Of a stretch of DNA of 44,282 bases, positions 1 to 7,322 are shown one piece after another; positions within the stretch are counted from its first letter, which is position 1, and each line of letters opens with the position of its first letter. The notes beneath the pieces are model-generated. The model was not told the origin of the DNA, did no database searches, and saw nothing but the letters and a program-made list of their open reading frames with translations. Source of the stretch: Flavobacterium sp. (GTDB lineage Bacteria > Bacteroidota > Bacteroidia > Flavobacteriales > Flavobacteriaceae); contig NZ_JAIXYH010000100.1 of the NCBI RefSeq assembly GCF_027490375.1, forward strand, positions 1 through 44,282, read 5' to 3'. The position numbers were made by a program, and so were the translations under genes.

Positions 1-205
1 GGGTGAACTTAACCCTGGCGAGTTGCTCCTCAGCAGAGCTCGATTCCGTTTCAGTTCAAAACAAATTTCAAATCAAAAAACTATATTTACAAACTGTCGA
101 AAAAGCCGACCACTTTCATGTCATATAACTTTGTTCTTTTCTACCGTCGTATTCGGTCACGAGAAGTGTTCCCAAATAGCTATATCACGTTTATCTCTGA
201 AGTAA
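1..205. other. Left edge of window; no supported gene
   Basis: The plus strand is open from base 2 to a stop at about 205. The translation is rich in Ser, Arg, Phe and Cys and resembles no protein family I recognise, so I do not call a gene. The first 50 bases are more GC-rich than the rest and contain short self-complementary pieces (GGGT/ACCC at 1-15, and CGAG..GCT/AGC..CTCG at about 19-45). This could be the tail of an upstream gene, or of a structured intergenic repeat cut by the window edge. Confidence 0.3.
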
Positions 206-212
206 CATGCAA

Positions 213-242
213 AAAAGCCACTCTATTGAAAGAGTGGCTTTT
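213..242. terminator. Bidirectional intrinsic terminator
   Basis: A perfect 12-bp stem (213-224 pairs with 231-242, core GCCACTCT/AGAGTGGC) has a 6-base loop. It is flanked by an A-run on the left and T's on the right, so it can stop transcription from both strands. It lies 21 bases beyond the stop codon of the DUF5689 lipoprotein gene and closes that minus-strand operon. Confidence 0.85.
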
Positions 243-263
243 AAAATGAAATAAATAAATATC

Positions 264-1664
264 TTAGTTAATAACGATATTATCTATCTGCATGGTTGTT
301 GTAAGACCTGCTAAACCACTGCCTACATATTCGAAAACAAAGTAACCGTTTCCTGTAAGTGAGGCGGGTATTGCGTAGCTACCGCTGTTGGTAAAATTGG
401 CTGGATAGCCACTTGTCAAACCGGCAGAAATAGTAAAGCTCGAAGTAATATCAACCAAGTTACTATTATTCACAATCGTGCCAGGAGTATAATTTTCAGC
501 CGTTATATAATAAACTTTTAACACAGCGCCGTTCGTAAAACCTGCTTTAGACTGGAAAGAGAATGTGTTTGCTGTACCAAAATTAACCGGCACGTAAAAT
601 AGAGTTCTATTATCCTCTGGCGTTCCTCCAAAAGAAGACATTTGGATGTACTTGTTTCCTCCAAAAGTTCGAACTTCCCAGTATCTTGATCCTGCAAAAG
701 GATCGTTAACATAGGCAGGAAAGGAACGGTTAGCTGGCGAAGTAGTTGTGTACGACTCGAAATTTTCGTTTAAGGTGTTCACAAAATTCAATTGACTTCC
801 AACTAGTGTTGGCGCTAAATCAACTGCAAGTCGTGGTTGGTCTAACATAATATCGCGTGTAGTGCGAGCTAGAAATTGATAGTCACTACCGAATTTTGTT
901 AAAATACCACGAACTTTTCCGCTGTTTTGAGTGGCAATATCGCCCGCAAAAGAGGCAAAACTTGATGTTCTGAAAATGATTCTATTGTTATTACGATCTT
1001 GTAAAAGATGATTAGTTGCGCCACCTAAGTCGTTTGCGGCTTCATAGAGAGATCTTCCAACAACTTCATCAACAAATTGCACGCCGTCAAGCTCGATCAA
1101 TGTATTTAAGTTCGCATCGTTTAATGCTTGAGGAATTGTTAATGTGCGTACTAGTTCGCTTTCTGGCGCTGTAGTACACGATTTCACAACTACTTTCCCC
1201 ACATTAAACATTGAAATTCTTCCTACCGCAAAATCTCCAGAGTCTAATTGGAACGCACTTCCGATACGCATAGATCCATTATAAATGTCGGTGTATTGGT
1301 CTTTCATTTTGATGTACACTTTCATACCCACCGGATAATTAGTGAAAGCACCAACGATATCTACGGGCACGCTAAATGCTACCGGCTGCTGTCCTACCGC
1401 TGGTTTAGTTTGCAGCGAAATACTTTTGTAGAAATTTCCACCTTCATCACTTGAAACTACGTAGGCTTCAATAACATCGTCTCCCGTGTAAGGGAAAGCT
1501 GGATCAACTACTGGAGGCACTTGATTAATAATTTCCTGAACAGTTTTAGTAACTGTCAAAACGTTGTCGGCACAATCAGCAGAAGGCTCGGCAAAATCGT
1601 CATTAACGCAGCTACTTACTGTAGCAGCAAACAAACCAAGTGTTATATATTTTAGTAATTTCAT
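264..1664 (-). CDS. DUF5689 / choice-of-anchor J surface lipoprotein
   Basis: A 466-residue protein with a lipoprotein signal peptide; the lipobox ends VSSC, with the lipidated Cys at residue 19. Residues about 45-270 look like a DUF5689 domain, a beta-rich, OB-fold-like module seen in Bacteroidota exported proteins. Residues about 300-466 look like a choice-of-anchor J (jelly-roll, carbohydrate-binding-like) domain ending in the typical QIDNI motif. It is the last gene of a three-gene minus-strand operon behind a TonB-dependent receptor, 11 bases after the preceding lipoprotein gene. I infer an outer-membrane surface lipoprotein that binds the ligand of the receptor; the ligand is unknown. 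No SusD-type gene is present, so this protein may replace SusD in the pair. Domain names are from pattern recognition only. Confidence 0.75.
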   Translation of the reverse strand: MKLLKYITLGLFAATVSSCVNDDFAEPSADCADNVLTVTKTVQEIINQVPPVVDPAFPYTGDDVIEAYVVSSDEGGNFYKSISLQTKPAVGQQPVAFSVPVDIVGAFTNYPVGMKVYIKMKDQYTDIYNGSMRIGSAFQLDSGDFAVGRISMFNVGKVVVKSCTTAPESELVRTLTIPQALNDANLNTLIELDGVQFVDEVVGRSLYEAANDLGGATNHLLQDRNNNRIIFRTSSFASFAGDIATQNSGKVRGILTKFGSDYQFLARTTRDIMLDQPRLAVDLAPTLVGSQLNFVNTLNENFESYTTTSPANRSFPAYVNDPFAGSRYWEVRTFGGNKYIQMSSFGGTPEDNRTLFYVPVNFGTANTFSFQSKAGFTNGAVLKVYYITAENYTPGTIVNNSNLVDITSSFTISAGLTSGYPANFTNSGSYAIPASLTGNGYFVFEYVGSGLAGLTTTMQIDNIVIN

Positions 1665-1675
1665 TTTCGTAATTA

Positions 1676-2287
1676 TTAATTGTTGTAGTACACTCTAAAC
1701 GAATCTATTTGGTATGATCCGTCCAAAGCACTGTTTGAACCGGAACCGGTGTATTTAAATGCAATTCGTACTTTCCCAGTAATGTCGTTTAAACTGATTT
1801 CCCCTGAATCTTGAAATTCAAAGAAGGTAGCGTCTGGAGTTGGTAAATTCGCTACGATAGGCGTCCAAGTAGCAGCAGCGACATTGGTACCGTCGTAATT
1901 CGTTGAGTAAAACACTTCCAATTTATTTTGCGAAGACGACACATAACTTTGTGAGCTTTGAAATCTTAAAATCTCACCTTCTTGCTTATCTAAATCAATC
2001 TCTGGGCTAATTAACCAACCAATAGTACTCGCATCAGTCGATTGGAATGGGCTAAATTCCGCGTAGCCATTCCCTTGATAAATTTGTTGTTTCCACAAAA
2101 CAGTTCCAGCTGTTGCCACATTTTGCCAACCATCAATAGTTAATAACGTATTATCTGCTGAGTGCAAAAAGTCTTCAAAAGCAACCACCGGAGTGATATC
2201 TGGAATTGAAGTATCGTCTTCTTGTGTACAAGCGCCTGCCAGAATGCTTAATCCAGCGAATGCTAAAAATTTAAATGCTGTTTTCAT
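1676..2287 (-). CDS. Choice-of-anchor J lipoprotein
   Basis: A 203-residue protein with a lipoprotein signal; the lipobox is LAGAC, Cys 20. The remainder is one beta-sandwich domain of choice-of-anchor J type, with the pattern W...I.....Y.G..Y early and a terminal SYQIDSF strand. It resembles the C-terminal third of the next gene in the operon (264-1664), which suggests the two lipoproteins share a duplicated binding module. It lies between the TonB-dependent receptor (12-base gap) and the DUF5689 lipoprotein (11-base gap), so the three are probably co-transcribed. I infer surface exposure and a role in ligand capture. There is no type IX sorting domain at its end. Confidence 0.7.
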   Translation of the reverse strand: MKTAFKFLAFAGLSILAGACTQEDDTSIPDITPVVAFEDFLHSADNTLLTIDGWQNVATAGTVLWKQQIYQGNGYAEFSPFQSTDASTIGWLISPEIDLDKQEGEILRFQSSQSYVSSSQNKLEVFYSTNYDGTNVAAATWTPIVANLPTPDATFFEFQDSGEISLNDITGKVRIAFKYTGSGSNSALDGSYQIDSFRVYYNN

Positions 2288-2299
2288 ATCTGAGACTAC

Positions 2300-5155
2300 T
2301 TAAAAATTAATGTATAAATTTATGAAATACGTTCTTCCAAAGCCATAAAAATAACGGTTTCCGAATGCTGGGGTACCGCTAAGCACGTCTTGATTTAATA
2401 AACGGAAATTTGAGTTTCTCGGTTGCTCAAATCCACCTGTTTTATACGTTACATCAAACACGTTGTTTACAGATGCAAAAAACCCGAAAGTGTTGCCTTT
2501 AATTCTCCAAGATTTACCTCCTGTAAGATTAACTAAAGTATAAGGATCGAATTTTTCCTGCTTTAACAATTCTCGTGTGCGCTCTGGTGTAGCTTCTGGA
2601 AATGGTAAATTAAACGGATCTTGGAAGTTTGTAACGAAATCATTCGTTCTCAATAAAGGTGCAATATCAATGTACGTATCTGCTAAGTAGTTCACATTCG
2701 CACCAATCCACCAAAATTTCGGATCGCGGTATTCTAAGCCAAAGCTATAGGCCTGTTGTGGCATACCAGGCTGGCGGTAATTCTTCAATAAAGCTTGACC
2801 TCTAGACGATACCGGAGTAAGAATATCGGCATTTTCAGCTGCGGTGGAATCACTATTTAAGAAAAGATTCGGATTGCTATCGAAAATGTATTCGCCGTAA
2901 GATGCTGCAAGTGTTGCTTTTAACGTTGATGTAATTTGGTATTCCGAACCGAATTCAACCCCCATATTTCTTCTTGCCACACCGGTCATTGTTTGAGCAA
3001 CGAATGCCGATTCTGCACCATCCTCTCCTCCTTCATCCAATACAGCATCAGCGAAGAAGAACGTGTTAGTAGTAGCATTTCTTACTCGAGTAAGGAACCC
3101 GGTAAGTTTAAGTTTGAATGTTGGTGTTCTTAGGATATAACTCAAATCCATACTTGAAACATTCTCACTTTGAATGTTATCAACTACGTTATTATTTAAA
3201 CGAGTATTGAAAAAGGTGTTTCTCATTGTTGGTGCCTTAGTTAGGTGCGCACCATTGAAGTTAATGAAGTTTCTTCCCGTTAATTTCCAAGTGAATCCTC
3301 CTTTGAATGCAAAGTTTTCAAAATCAACATTTTCGCTTTTTCCAAAAGAATTGTTTGGATAAATTCCGTTTCTGTAAAGTCCTTCTCTTTGGTAGTTCGT
3401 TGCTGTAAACGATTGTGCCAAATAGAAATCTATTTTTCTATAATTGAATCGGAATTGTGTGAATGCGTCTAGTGTGTTTGCACGCAGAATGTAGTTGTAA
3501 CCGTAACGATCTCCCACACCTACATTGCGGTTCGGATTGTTCAAATCGGGTTGCGCTGCATCTCCCGTAAAGAAAAAGTCGTAATCTGCAAAGTATGTTC
3601 CTCCTAAAAGGTCAAGTACATTTTGGAAATTTTCTGAATGTAGTGTTCTGTATGAAACACCAGCGTTCATTGCAATGTTATCGGATAATTGCGAACTCAA
3701 AATCGAATTGGCTACCCATAATTTATCGTCGGTACGATCTTCGTAAAGAATATAATTACTTCTTCCGTCTACACTGTTGCGGTTTGCGCGATAAATGGCA
3801 TCCCAATTGATTTGACGGTTATTTAAAAACGTTTGTCGAGCTTGGTCGGCTAAAGCAACATTAGCTGGGTCATCTCCTTGGAAATCAGTGTAATCATCTA
3901 GGTTCCAAAGAGAAGTATAGTAGCTCGGTAAGTTTCTGTAATAGGTTGGTTCCCATAAAAATCCGATGCTGTTTCCATTGGCATCTATACCTGTAGCTTG
4001 TTCTGCGGCATCGATACGGCTGTTGCCAATCTTACCAAACTGATGCATTACGTTTGTAGTCAGTTTGTTTTTATCATTAATTTTCCAATAATGGCTCAAC
4101 ATAAAAACAGGTTCTTCTACCTCGCGAACGCGGCTGTTTCTGCGCTCGCCTTCCTGATATCCCCACCAAGAGTTGTATTTCACACCTGCTAAATCGGTAA
4201 CTTCTTGAGTGTTTGCCGAGTTTCTACCACGCTTATTTTGCGCATATATCGCTGTAAAGTTCAAGCTGTGATTCTCACCAATTTTCTTTTCTACTGAAGC
4301 AAATAATGAGTTTGCATCGTAATCCGTGCCTTCAAAGTAACCTTGAGTTGCCCAACGACGACCTGCAGAAACAACATAAGCCCAGCCATCTTTATTCATC
4401 CCCGAAGCATGCGTACCCATAATGCGGTATGAGTAGTTGGTATTTGTTCCAGCGAAAGATACACGAGATCCTGGACGATAAATCGACGCACGCGTATTGA
4501 TCTCCTGTGTTCCTAAAATTCCTCCAAAGTTATAATCCGACGGAGCCGTACCAAAGGTAAACTCTTGGTTACGTGTTGCATCGTTTAATCCACCCCAGTT
4601 ACCCCATTGTGGGCGACCATCGAGGATTTTATTCATCACAACACCATTAATCATAGTTGTTCCGTACTCGTTATCAAGACCACGTATTCTAAAACGCGCC
4701 TGACCCCAGTTGAAAGCTGCTGCTTGCTGGTAAACGTCGCGAGTAGCTTGTAAAAGCCCTGCCGTGTTTTCTGAACCAGAGTTGTCGTCGCCCAAATCGT
4801 TTTCTACAATAGTGATTAAAGCTAATTGCTGTTCCTCAGTTTGGTCTTCTGCTAAAACAATTGTTCCCAAATCAAGGGTTTGCCCTTCTTCAATTTTAAC
4901 ATTCAGCAGTTGTCGATTAAATCCGGCACTTACAACGCTAACAATCTGATTGCCCGTTGGCGCCTTTTCAATCGTAAACTGACCTAATTCGTTAGTAAAT
5001 GTTGTTAAAGCAGAGTTTTCAACGCTAACAACTACGCCTTGTAAAGGCTGTTTGGTTTTAGAATCAACTACAAGTCCGGTTACCTTAGATTCGGTCTGTG
5101 CCCAACCTACCAAAACCTGTAAAACAAGTAGTGTACTGATTACGAGTCTCTTCAT
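2300..5155 (-). CDS. TonB-dependent receptor with carboxypeptidase-regulatory-like N-terminal domain
   Basis: A 951-residue outer-membrane transporter. A signal peptide (about 1-19, ending GWA) is followed by a carboxypeptidase-regulatory-like beta-sandwich (about 24-105, with VTGLVVDSKTKQPLQGV), typical of Bacteroidota receptors. A plug domain (about 115-230) carries the RFRIRGLDNEYGTTMINGV signature, and a long 22-strand-type barrel ends in an aromatic C-terminus (INLYINF). It is first in a minus-strand operon with two lipoproteins and divergent from a secreted nuclease-like gene. No SusD partner is encoded nearby. Known biology of the family is energised import of large or scarce substrates across the outer membrane. 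From context I infer nucleic-acid breakdown products or phosphoesters, but a siderophore or glycan ligand cannot be excluded. Confidence 0.9.
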   Translation of the reverse strand: MKRLVISTLLVLQVLVGWAQTESKVTGLVVDSKTKQPLQGVVVSVENSALTTFTNELGQFTIEKAPTGNQIVSVVSAGFNRQLLNVKIEEGQTLDLGTIVLAEDQTEEQQLALITIVENDLGDDNSGSENTAGLLQATRDVYQQAAAFNWGQARFRIRGLDNEYGTTMINGVVMNKILDGRPQWGNWGGLNDATRNQEFTFGTAPSDYNFGGILGTQEINTRASIYRPGSRVSFAGTNTNYSYRIMGTHASGMNKDGWAYVVSAGRRWATQGYFEGTDYDANSLFASVEKKIGENHSLNFTAIYAQNKRGRNSANTQEVTDLAGVKYNSWWGYQEGERRNSRVREVEEPVFMLSHYWKINDKNKLTTNVMHQFGKIGNSRIDAAEQATGIDANGNSIGFLWEPTYYRNLPSYYTSLWNLDDYTDFQGDDPANVALADQARQTFLNNRQINWDAIYRANRNSVDGRSNYILYEDRTDDKLWVANSILSSQLSDNIAMNAGVSYRTLHSENFQNVLDLLGGTYFADYDFFFTGDAAQPDLNNPNRNVGVGDRYGYNYILRANTLDAFTQFRFNYRKIDFYLAQSFTATNYQREGLYRNGIYPNNSFGKSENVDFENFAFKGGFTWKLTGRNFINFNGAHLTKAPTMRNTFFNTRLNNNVVDNIQSENVSSMDLSYILRTPTFKLKLTGFLTRVRNATTNTFFFADAVLDEGGEDGAESAFVAQTMTGVARRNMGVEFGSEYQITSTLKATLAASYGEYIFDSNPNLFLNSDSTAAENADILTPVSSRGQALLKNYRQPGMPQQAYSFGLEYRDPKFWWIGANVNYLADTYIDIAPLLRTNDFVTNFQDPFNLPFPEATPERTRELLKQEKFDPYTLVNLTGGKSWRIKGNTFGFFASVNNVFDVTYKTGGFEQPRNSNFRLLNQDVLSGTPAFGNRYFYGFGRTYFINLYINF

Positions 5156-5206
5156 ATAAATATAAAAGTTAATAAAATGTCAAGATTAATTTTTTCTTAA
5201 CGGGTG

Positions 5207-5214
5207 CAAAAGTA
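5207..5214 (-). promoter_or_regulatory. Putative -7 box for the TonB-receptor operon
   Basis: Reads TACTTTTG on the minus strand, matching the flavobacterial -7 consensus TAnnTTTG, about 52 bases upstream of the receptor start codon. I see no clear TTG at the -33 position. Together with the box at 5235-5242 it forms a compact divergent promoter region. Confidence 0.5.
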
Positions 5215-5234
5215 TAGCATTAATTAATATTATC

Positions 5235-5242
5235 TACTTTTG
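5235..5242 (+). promoter_or_regulatory. Putative -7 box for the nuclease operon
   Basis: TACTTTTG on the plus strand, 46 bases upstream of the ATG of the EEP-family gene. It is an exact match to TAnnTTTG and sits only 20 bases from the opposite-facing box of the receptor operon, so both operons could be controlled by one regulator bound between them. Confidence 0.5.
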
Positions 5243-5288
5243 TGACCGACTTTAAATCGATTCTTCATATTAATTTAATATTCTACTT

Positions 5289-6389
5289 ATGCGAATTTCT
5301 AAATGGAATGCCATAATTGTTCTTTTTTTTGCAATTCAGGCCTCGTTTTCACAGGCTAAAAAGTATTATGTGCATACCGTTGCGTTTTACAACTTCGAAA
5401 ATTTATTCGACACCATCAACAATCCAAATAATGATGAAGAATGGTTGCCTAACGGTGCTCAGAACTGGACATCCAAGAAATATAAGAAAAAATTAACAAA
5501 TCTGTCGCGTGTTTTGTCTGAAATCGGAACTTCAGATCAGCAAAAAGAAATGCCGGTACTTATTGGTGGTGTGGAAATTGAAAATCGCGGAGTACTCGAA
5601 GATTTAGTGAAACAACCGAAACTGCTGCCGGGTAATTACGGTATCGTTCATTACGATTCGCCAGATAAACGCGGAATCGATGTGGCGTTGCTCTACCAAA
5701 AAAAGCATTTTAAGCCTACCAGCTACAAGAATATTCCACTCCTAATTTACAGAAACAACCAAAAAGTTAAGGAAAAGAAAGAGGACGAAGAAGTTTCTGA
5801 CGATAAAATTGAAGTAGCTACCGACGACCGCGTGTACACCCGAGACATTTTATTAGTTACGGGCTTACTCGATGGCGAAGAAATTCACGTTTTAGTAAAT
5901 CACTGGCCGTCGCGTTCGGGAGGTGAGAAAAAAAGTAGTCCGTTTAGAGAAGCAGCTGGAAAATTGAATCGCAAAATCATGGATTCGCTCTTTAAAATTA
6001 ACCCAAAAGCGAAAATAATTACCATGGGCGATTACAACGACGGCTCGTACAACAAATCAATTAAGCTTGGAATTGGCGCTAAATTGAAGAAAGATGAAGT
6101 AAAAGAAGGCGACATCTACAACCCATTCGAACAAATGGCTAAAGAAGGACACGCAACACTCTTTTACCGAGATAGTGGCGATATTTTCGACCAGATTATG
6201 GTTTCGGAAGGACTAGTAAAAGGCGATTACAGTACCTTTAAATATTGGAAAGCAGGAATTTTTAATAAATCGTATCTCATCCAAACCGACGGTCAGTACA
6301 AAGGATATCCGCTGCGCCATTCTGCAAACGAAATCGGTTATAGCGACCACTTTCCCGTTTACATTTACCTGATTAAAGAAGGAAAATAA
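5289..6389 (+). CDS. Secreted endonuclease/exonuclease/phosphatase (EEP) family protein
   Basis: A 366-residue protein with an N-terminal signal peptide (about 1-22, ending SFSQA). The EEP (DNase I-like) fold is indicated by its ordered motifs: FYNFENLFD near residue 33, GGVEIEN (metal-binding Glu) near 96, GIDVALLY near 130, VNHWPSR near 207, GDYND near 250 and a terminal YSDHFPV (catalytic Asp-His). All key catalytic positions therefore appear intact. Members hydrolyse phosphodiester or phosphomonoester bonds in DNA, RNA, inositol phosphates or lipids, so the substrate is not determined. An exported location is expected. It heads a run with the next two genes (1-base stop/start overlap, TAATG) and is divergent from a TonB-receptor/lipoprotein operon, which suggests a joint scavenging role. 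Confidence 0.85.
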   Translation: MRISKWNAIIVLFFAIQASFSQAKKYYVHTVAFYNFENLFDTINNPNNDEEWLPNGAQNWTSKKYKKKLTNLSRVLSEIGTSDQQKEMPVLIGGVEIENRGVLEDLVKQPKLLPGNYGIVHYDSPDKRGIDVALLYQKKHFKPTSYKNIPLLIYRNNQKVKEKKEDEEVSDDKIEVATDDRVYTRDILLVTGLLDGEEIHVLVNHWPSRSGGEKKSSPFREAAGKLNRKIMDSLFKINPKAKIITMGDYNDGSYNKSIKLGIGAKLKKDEVKEGDIYNPFEQMAKEGHATLFYRDSGDIFDQIMVSEGLVKGDYSTFKYWKAGIFNKSYLIQTDGQYKGYPLRHSANEIGYSDHFPVYIYLIKEGK

Positions 6390-6745
6390 TGAAAAAGCTT
6401 CTTGTTCTTTTGGCTTTCTTCGCTTTCGCGGAAACCTTCGCGCAGGACACAATTTCTACGAAAGTAATTACCAATTTTATCGGCAAAGACAAATTCGTAA
6501 AAGGAAAAGTGGTTGGCGTTCGTAAATCGACCGAAACGAATTTGATTACTCTCAATATCGACGCAGCATTTCCGAACAATATTTTTAGTGTAGTCGTTAG
6601 TGAGAAAATGCTTACTCGATTAAAAATTGATTACAACAAACTGAAAGACAAAAATGTCGTCGTAAAAGGAGTCATTGTTAACGGAAAGGAATCCGGCGGT
6701 TTGCCTTCTATAATCAATCCACAAAAGTTCGCAATCGTCAAATAG
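6389..6745 (+). CDS. Small secreted OB-fold-like protein
   Basis: A 118-residue protein with a clear signal peptide (about 1-18, ending TFA). The mature part, about 100 residues, has an FIGKDKFVKGKVVG strand pattern, a central FPNNIFSVVV strand and a late KNVVVKGVIV strand. This is the pattern of the single OB-fold domains often found attached to, or beside, bacterial exported nucleases. Its ATG overlaps the stop codon of the EEP gene by one base, so translation is probably coupled. Function is unknown. I infer a nucleic-acid-binding partner of the adjacent nuclease, and this assignment is by fold pattern only. Confidence 0.6.
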   Translation: MKKLLVLLAFFAFAETFAQDTISTKVITNFIGKDKFVKGKVVGVRKSTETNLITLNIDAAFPNNIFSVVVSEKMLTRLKIDYNKLKDKNVVVKGVIVNGKESGGLPSIINPQKFAIVK

Positions 6746-7276
6746 ATGGAAGAACCATTTAACCTCTTTCAGTGGATTTCCGAAAACAAAGAGCTCCTAA
6801 AACCACCCGTTGGCAACAAACAACTTTTTGTAGAATCGGGCGATTACATCATCATGATTGTAGGTGGTCCGAACGCTCGAAAAGATTTCCACTATAACGA
6901 AACCGAAGAGTTCTTCTTTCAGCTGGAAGGCACAGTTGAATTAAAAATTCAAACAGAAAACGGTTTAGAAATTAAAAAACTTGGTCCGGGAGATGTGTAT
7001 TTACATCCTGCGAAAACGCCACATTCGCCCGTTCGTTCGGCTAATTCGGTAGGTTTGGTTATCGAGAGAAAACGCGACAATCAAGGTTTTACCGATGGTT
7101 TGCTTTGGTATTGCGAAAATTGCAATCACAAACTTCACGAAGTTTATTTTGAGCTGAAGAATATCGAAACCGATTTCCTTCCGCATTTCAAAGCATTTTA
7201 TGCCAACGAAGAATTAAGAACCTGTTCAGTATGTGGCACAAAGATGGATACCGATCCAAGATTCGTTAGCAACTAA
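6746..7276 (+). CDS. nbaC: 3-hydroxyanthranilate 3,4-dioxygenase
   Basis: A 176-residue cytosolic cupin that opens the ring of 3-hydroxyanthranilate in the kynurenine pathway, leading to quinolinate and NAD, or onward to tryptophan catabolism. The iron ligands are visible: His49, Glu55 and His93 (in HYNETEE and KTPHSP). The C-terminal rubredoxin-like metal site is also complete (Cys123, Cys126, Cys160, Cys163). All are offset by two residues from the positions I recall for the characterised bacterial enzyme, and the length fits the bacterial family. Its ATG directly follows the stop codon of the OB-fold gene with no gap, so it appears to share a transcript with a nuclease, which is an unexpected pairing. 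Other kynurenine genes are not in the window. Confidence 0.93.
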   Translation: MEEPFNLFQWISENKELLKPPVGNKQLFVESGDYIIMIVGGPNARKDFHYNETEEFFFQLEGTVELKIQTENGLEIKKLGPGDVYLHPAKTPHSPVRSANSVGLVIERKRDNQGFTDGLLWYCENCNHKLHEVYFELKNIETDFLPHFKAFYANEELRTCSVCGTKMDTDPRFVSN

Positions 7277-7322
7277 TTCAATACAAATCCTTCGATTACT
7301 GTAACCCGATTGCAGCGATGAG

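Noticed and set aside
1..60. Possible tRNA or 5S rRNA 3' end (GCTCGATTCC resembles a T-loop)
   Set aside because: The flanking bases do not form a T-arm, there is no CCA end or cloverleaf, and the match to 5S fails.
23..205. Open frame of 60 codons at the left edge
   Set aside because: Composition is unlike a protein (many Ser, Cys, Phe, Arg), there is no recognisable motif, and it lies in AT-rich intergenic-like DNA.
264..6745. Type IX secretion sorting domains on the exported proteins
   Set aside because: None of the C-termini shows the conserved sorting-domain motifs (e.g. a final xxGxYxxxI/V-K pattern); the lipoproteins end in a plain beta strand.
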